Shown one piece after another: positions 14,633 through 16,608 of a stretch of 16,608 nt of DNA. The stretch is from positions 1 to 16,608 of the forward strand of contig JACPQZ010000071.1 of the NCBI GenBank assembly GCA_016190205.1, in the 5' to 3' direction. The stretch's first letter is position 1. Each line of letters starts with the position of its first letter. The DNA comes from Candidatus Omnitrophota bacterium. Its GTDB lineage: Bacteria > Omnitrophota > JACPQZ01. The position numbers were made by a program, and so were the translations under genes. The notes beneath the pieces were generated by a model. That model ran no database searches, was not told where the DNA came from, and worked only from the letters and a program-made list of their open reading frames with translations.

Positions 14633-15924
14633 AGCAGACGATGACGCAGAAGATCCTGGCGCGACACACGGGGAAAAGTTCTGTGGAGCCGGGTGAGAAC
14701 GTCTGGGTAAACGCAGATGTCCTTATGACGCACGATATCTGCGGGCCCGGAACGATTGGGATCTTTAAGCAGGAGTTTGGTCCAAAGGCCCGGGTGTGGG
14801 ACCCTGACAAGGTGGTGATCGTGCCAGACCACTATATCTGGACGGAAGATGCCAAGGCGCGCCGCAACGTAGACATCCTGCGGGAGTTTGCCGAGGAGCA
14901 GGGGATCAAGAATTATTACGACGTGGGCGAGCGGTACAAGGGCGTCTGCCACATCGCCCTTCCGGAAGAAGGGCATACCCGGCCCGGGGAAGTTTTGTTC
15001 GGCACGGATTCACACACCTGTACGGCAGGCGCCTTCGGCGAGTTTGCCACGGGGATTGGAAACTCGGACGCGGCCTTCGTGCTGGGGACGGGGAAGCTCT
15101 GGGTCAAGGTCCCCGAGACCATGCGCTTCGTATTTCATGGGAAGAGGCCTCCGTATCTCATGGCGAAAGATCTCATCCTGACCATCATCGGGGATATTGG
15201 GACCGATGGGGCCACTTACCGCGCCATGGAGTTTGCGGGTGACGGCGTCATGAGTTTGAGCGTCGAGGAGAGAATGACCCTCTGCAACATGGTGATCGAG
15301 GCGGGGGGTAAGAATGGGGTGATTGAACCGGATGACGTGACCCAGACGTTTGTAAGAGCGCGCACAGGCAAGGCCTTTGAGCCTCTGCATGCGGACCCAG
15401 GGGCGCAATACATCAATGAAAAGGAGTATGACGTTTCGCGCCTGGAGCCCACGGTGGCCAAACCCCACTCTCCGGATAACCGCGCCCTAGCAAGGGAACT
15501 TAAAGGACACAAGTTAAACCGCGCCTATCTGGGTTCCTGCACGGGCGGCAAGATTGAGGACTATCAGGCGGCCGCACGGATTCTCAAGGGCCGCCGTGTG
15601 AAGATAGAGACCTTTGTAGTGCCGGCCACGACTTTTGTGGCGAAGGAAATTCGAAGGCTTAAGATGGACAATGAGACGCTGTATGAGATTTTCGAAAAGG
15701 CCGGGTGCCAGATGGGCGAGCCGGGCTGCCAGGCCTGCCTGGGGGGGCCCCAGGACACCTTCGCGCGCGCGAACGGGGCCGAGGTCGTGATCTCGAGCAC
15801 CAACCGCAATTACCCCGGCCGCATGGGTTCTCCGCGGGCGCAGATTTACCTGGCATCGCCCTTGACCGTGGCTGCGAGCGCTCTTACGGGCCATATCACG
15901 GATCCCCGGGAGTTTATCGGTTAG
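14629..15924 (+). CDS. leuC: 3-isopropylmalate dehydratase large subunit
   Basis: Isomerises 2-isopropylmalate to 3-isopropylmalate in leucine synthesis, together with LeuD. At 431 residues it is a short-type LeuC/homoaconitase-family large subunit. The [4Fe-4S] ligands are Cys304 (GSCTGG), Cys367 and Cys370 (GCQAC), in the family spacing C-x62-C-x2-C. The segments [27 protein letters not shown] and [21 protein letters not shown] closely recall plant and cyanobacterial-type LeuC. Start GTG 14629 overlaps the thiG stop and has GGAGG (14614-14618) 10 nt upstream; ATG 14641 is an alternative. A homoaconitase role cannot be fully excluded from this subunit, but LeuD supports isopropylmalate. Confidence 0.94.
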   Translation: MKQTMTQKILARHTGKSSVEPGENVWVNADVLMTHDICGPGTIGIFKQEFGPKARVWDPDKVVIVPDHYIWTEDAKARRNVDILREFAEEQGIKNYYDVGERYKGVCHIALPEEGHTRPGEVLFGTDSHTCTAGAFGEFATGIGNSDAAFVLGTGKLWVKVPETMRFVFHGKRPPYLMAKDLILTIIGDIGTDGATYRAMEFAGDGVMSLSVEERMTLCNMVIEAGGKNGVIEPDDVTQTFVRARTGKAFEPLHADPGAQYINEKEYDVSRLEPTVAKPHSPDNRALARELKGHKLNRAYLGSCTGGKIEDYQAAARILKGRRVKIETFVVPATTFVAKEIRRLKMDNETLYEIFEKAGCQMGEPGCQACLGGPQDTFARANGAEVVISSTNRNYPGRMGSPRAQIYLASPLTVAASALTGHITDPREFIG

Positions 15925-15955
15925 ATGAATCGTTACGAAGGAGGAAGGAAGAGGG

Positions 15956-16003
15956 ACGATGGACGAGTACGCTGTACGCACGACGCAGTACGCGGTACGA
16001 GCA
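15956..16003. repeat. Heptanucleotide tandem array, unit ACGCNGT
   Basis: Five exact heptad steps (15969-16003), each starting ACG (ACGCTGT, ACGCACG, ACGCAGT, ACGCGGT, ACGAGCA). To the left are ACGATGG and a one-base-short ACGAGT. It fills most of the leuC-leuD gap and ends 1 bp before the leuD ATG. A purine-rich stretch (15938-15955) precedes it. No normal Shine-Dalgarno for leuD is visible between. Confidence 0.8.
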
Positions 16004-16004
16004 C

Positions 16005-16608
16005 ATGGATAAGACCATAAAGGGCCGGATATACTGCCTCGGTGACAATATAGACACCGATCAGATCATACCTGCCCAGTATCTCAATTTAAACCCGGCT
16101 ATCGAAGAAGAACGGCGGGCCTTCGGGCGGTATGCTTTTTCGGGGGTGCCGGAGGGCCAGCGGGGTTTGCCCGATGGAAATATCCCCTTCATCGCGAATG
16201 GCGCACCGCGCTCCGGCTACGCGGTCGTCGTGGCCGGAAAAAACTTTGGCTGCGGCTCAAGTCGCGAGCACGCGCCACTGGCCGTTCAGATGGCGGGCGT
16301 CAAGATCGTCATTGCCGAGTTTTACGCCAGGATCTTCTTCCGAAATTGCGTCAATGGCGGGTATCTTATTCCCCTCGAGTCGGCGGAGAGGCTCGTGGAC
16401 GTGTTAAAGACGGGGGATGAGGTCGAAGTCGAATTGCGGGGCGGCCGGCCGCGCCTCGTGCGCGGCCGGCAGGAATTTGCCTTAAAGCCGATCGGAGACA
16501 TCCTTCCCATCATTGAGGCCGGGAACGTGTTTGAGTACGCCCGGCGGAGTGGGATGATAACAAAGAAACCAGACACCAGTAACCAGAAACCAGATAGATT
16601 CCAGAAAC
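16005..16608 (+). CDS. leuD: 3-isopropylmalate dehydratase small subunit (partial at 3' end)
   Basis: Swivelling small subunit of isopropylmalate isomerase. From ATG 16005 the protein reads MDKTIKGRIYCLGDNIDTDQ, then IIPAQYLNLNP and the catalytic-loop motif GCGSSREHAP. FYARIFFRNCVNGG and LKPIGDILPIIEAGNVFEYARRSGMI follow; this last segment matches the usual end of plant/cyanobacterial-type LeuD at about residue 184. The frame does not stop there. It continues at least 17 codons through an ACCAG heptamer array (PDTSNQKPD) and leaves the window without a stop. No clear ribosome binding site precedes the ATG, because the gap is filled by another heptamer array. The true length depends on sequence to the right. 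Confidence 0.92.
   Translation, partial: MDKTIKGRIYCLGDNIDTDQIIPAQYLNLNPAIEEERRAFGRYAFSGVPEGQRGLPDGNIPFIANGAPRSGYAVVVAGKNFGCGSSREHAPLAVQMAGVKIVIAEFYARIFFRNCVNGGYLIPLESAERLVDVLKTGDEVEVELRGGRPRLVRGRQEFALKPIGDILPIIEAGNVFEYARRSGMITKKPDTSNQKPDRFQK
16568..16608. repeat. Heptanucleotide tandem array, unit ACCAGNN (cut by window end)
   Basis: Four clean heptamers (ACCAGAC, ACCAGTA, ACCAGAA and ACCAGAT; 16568-16595), then decayed units up to the edge. It is the same unit type as at 7217-7268 and is read in frame as the tail of leuD. The array may continue beyond the window. Confidence 0.82.

Overview
The window is about 16.6 kb of moderately GC-rich bacterial chromosome with every recognised gene on the + strand. 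It reads as a free-living diderm: it has an AsmA/DUF748-type envelope protein and a lipoprotein-type peptide-binding protein. The leuC/leuD pair resembles the plant/cyanobacterial-type isopropylmalate isomerase. From gene content and order I lean towards a candidate-phylum genome in the PVC neighbourhood (Omnitrophota-like). That placement rests on remembered synteny, not on a search.

Layout. Positions 1-330 hold no gene; they contain a roughly 200-bp nested inverted repeat and then a promoter whose -10 box lies 7 bp from the def start codon. Next come def-fmt (protein N-terminus processing and initiator tRNA formylation). A TTGACA-type promoter and a 26-bp-armed inverted-repeat element follow, leading into gap-pgk-tpiA-secG (lower glycolysis plus a Sec translocon subunit). 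After that is a peptide-type ABC transporter: a binding lipoprotein, two permeases (dppB, dppC) and two ATPases (dppD, dppF). The run continues with an AsmA-like membrane-anchored protein, corA, then thiG-leuC-leuD. leuD runs off the right edge.

Many genes are translationally coupled: def/fmt abut, dppD/dppF and dppF/asmA-like overlap by ATGA, and gap/pgk and thiG/leuC overlap by GTGA. The most striking feature is what fills the other junctions. Six separate loci carry tandem arrays with a strict 7-bp period but different unit sequences (GGGAAGC; ACCAGNN, its complement and TTCGANN; ACGTGGG; RACCAGC; GTGCWTC; ACGCNGT), and a seventh ACCAG array sits at the 3' end of leuD. In four genes (pgk, the binding protein, the AsmA-like gene, leuD) an array enters the 3' end of the reading frame and encodes part of the C-terminus. 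In two places it appears to supply the purine-rich ribosome binding site of the next gene. At the binding protein/dppB junction three arrays form one long hairpin. The remaining non-coupled junctions carry other repeats: the inverted repeat before gap, a 24-bp perfect palindrome at secG/binding protein, and a cloverleaf-like GTCATTGCGAG element that provides the dppC start codon. The pattern suggests that one or more repeat-generating processes have colonised nearly every tolerant gene boundary here, and that some copies have been taken up as translation or mRNA-stability signals.

No rRNA, tRNA, CRISPR array, transposase gene, defence gene or phage gene was seen.
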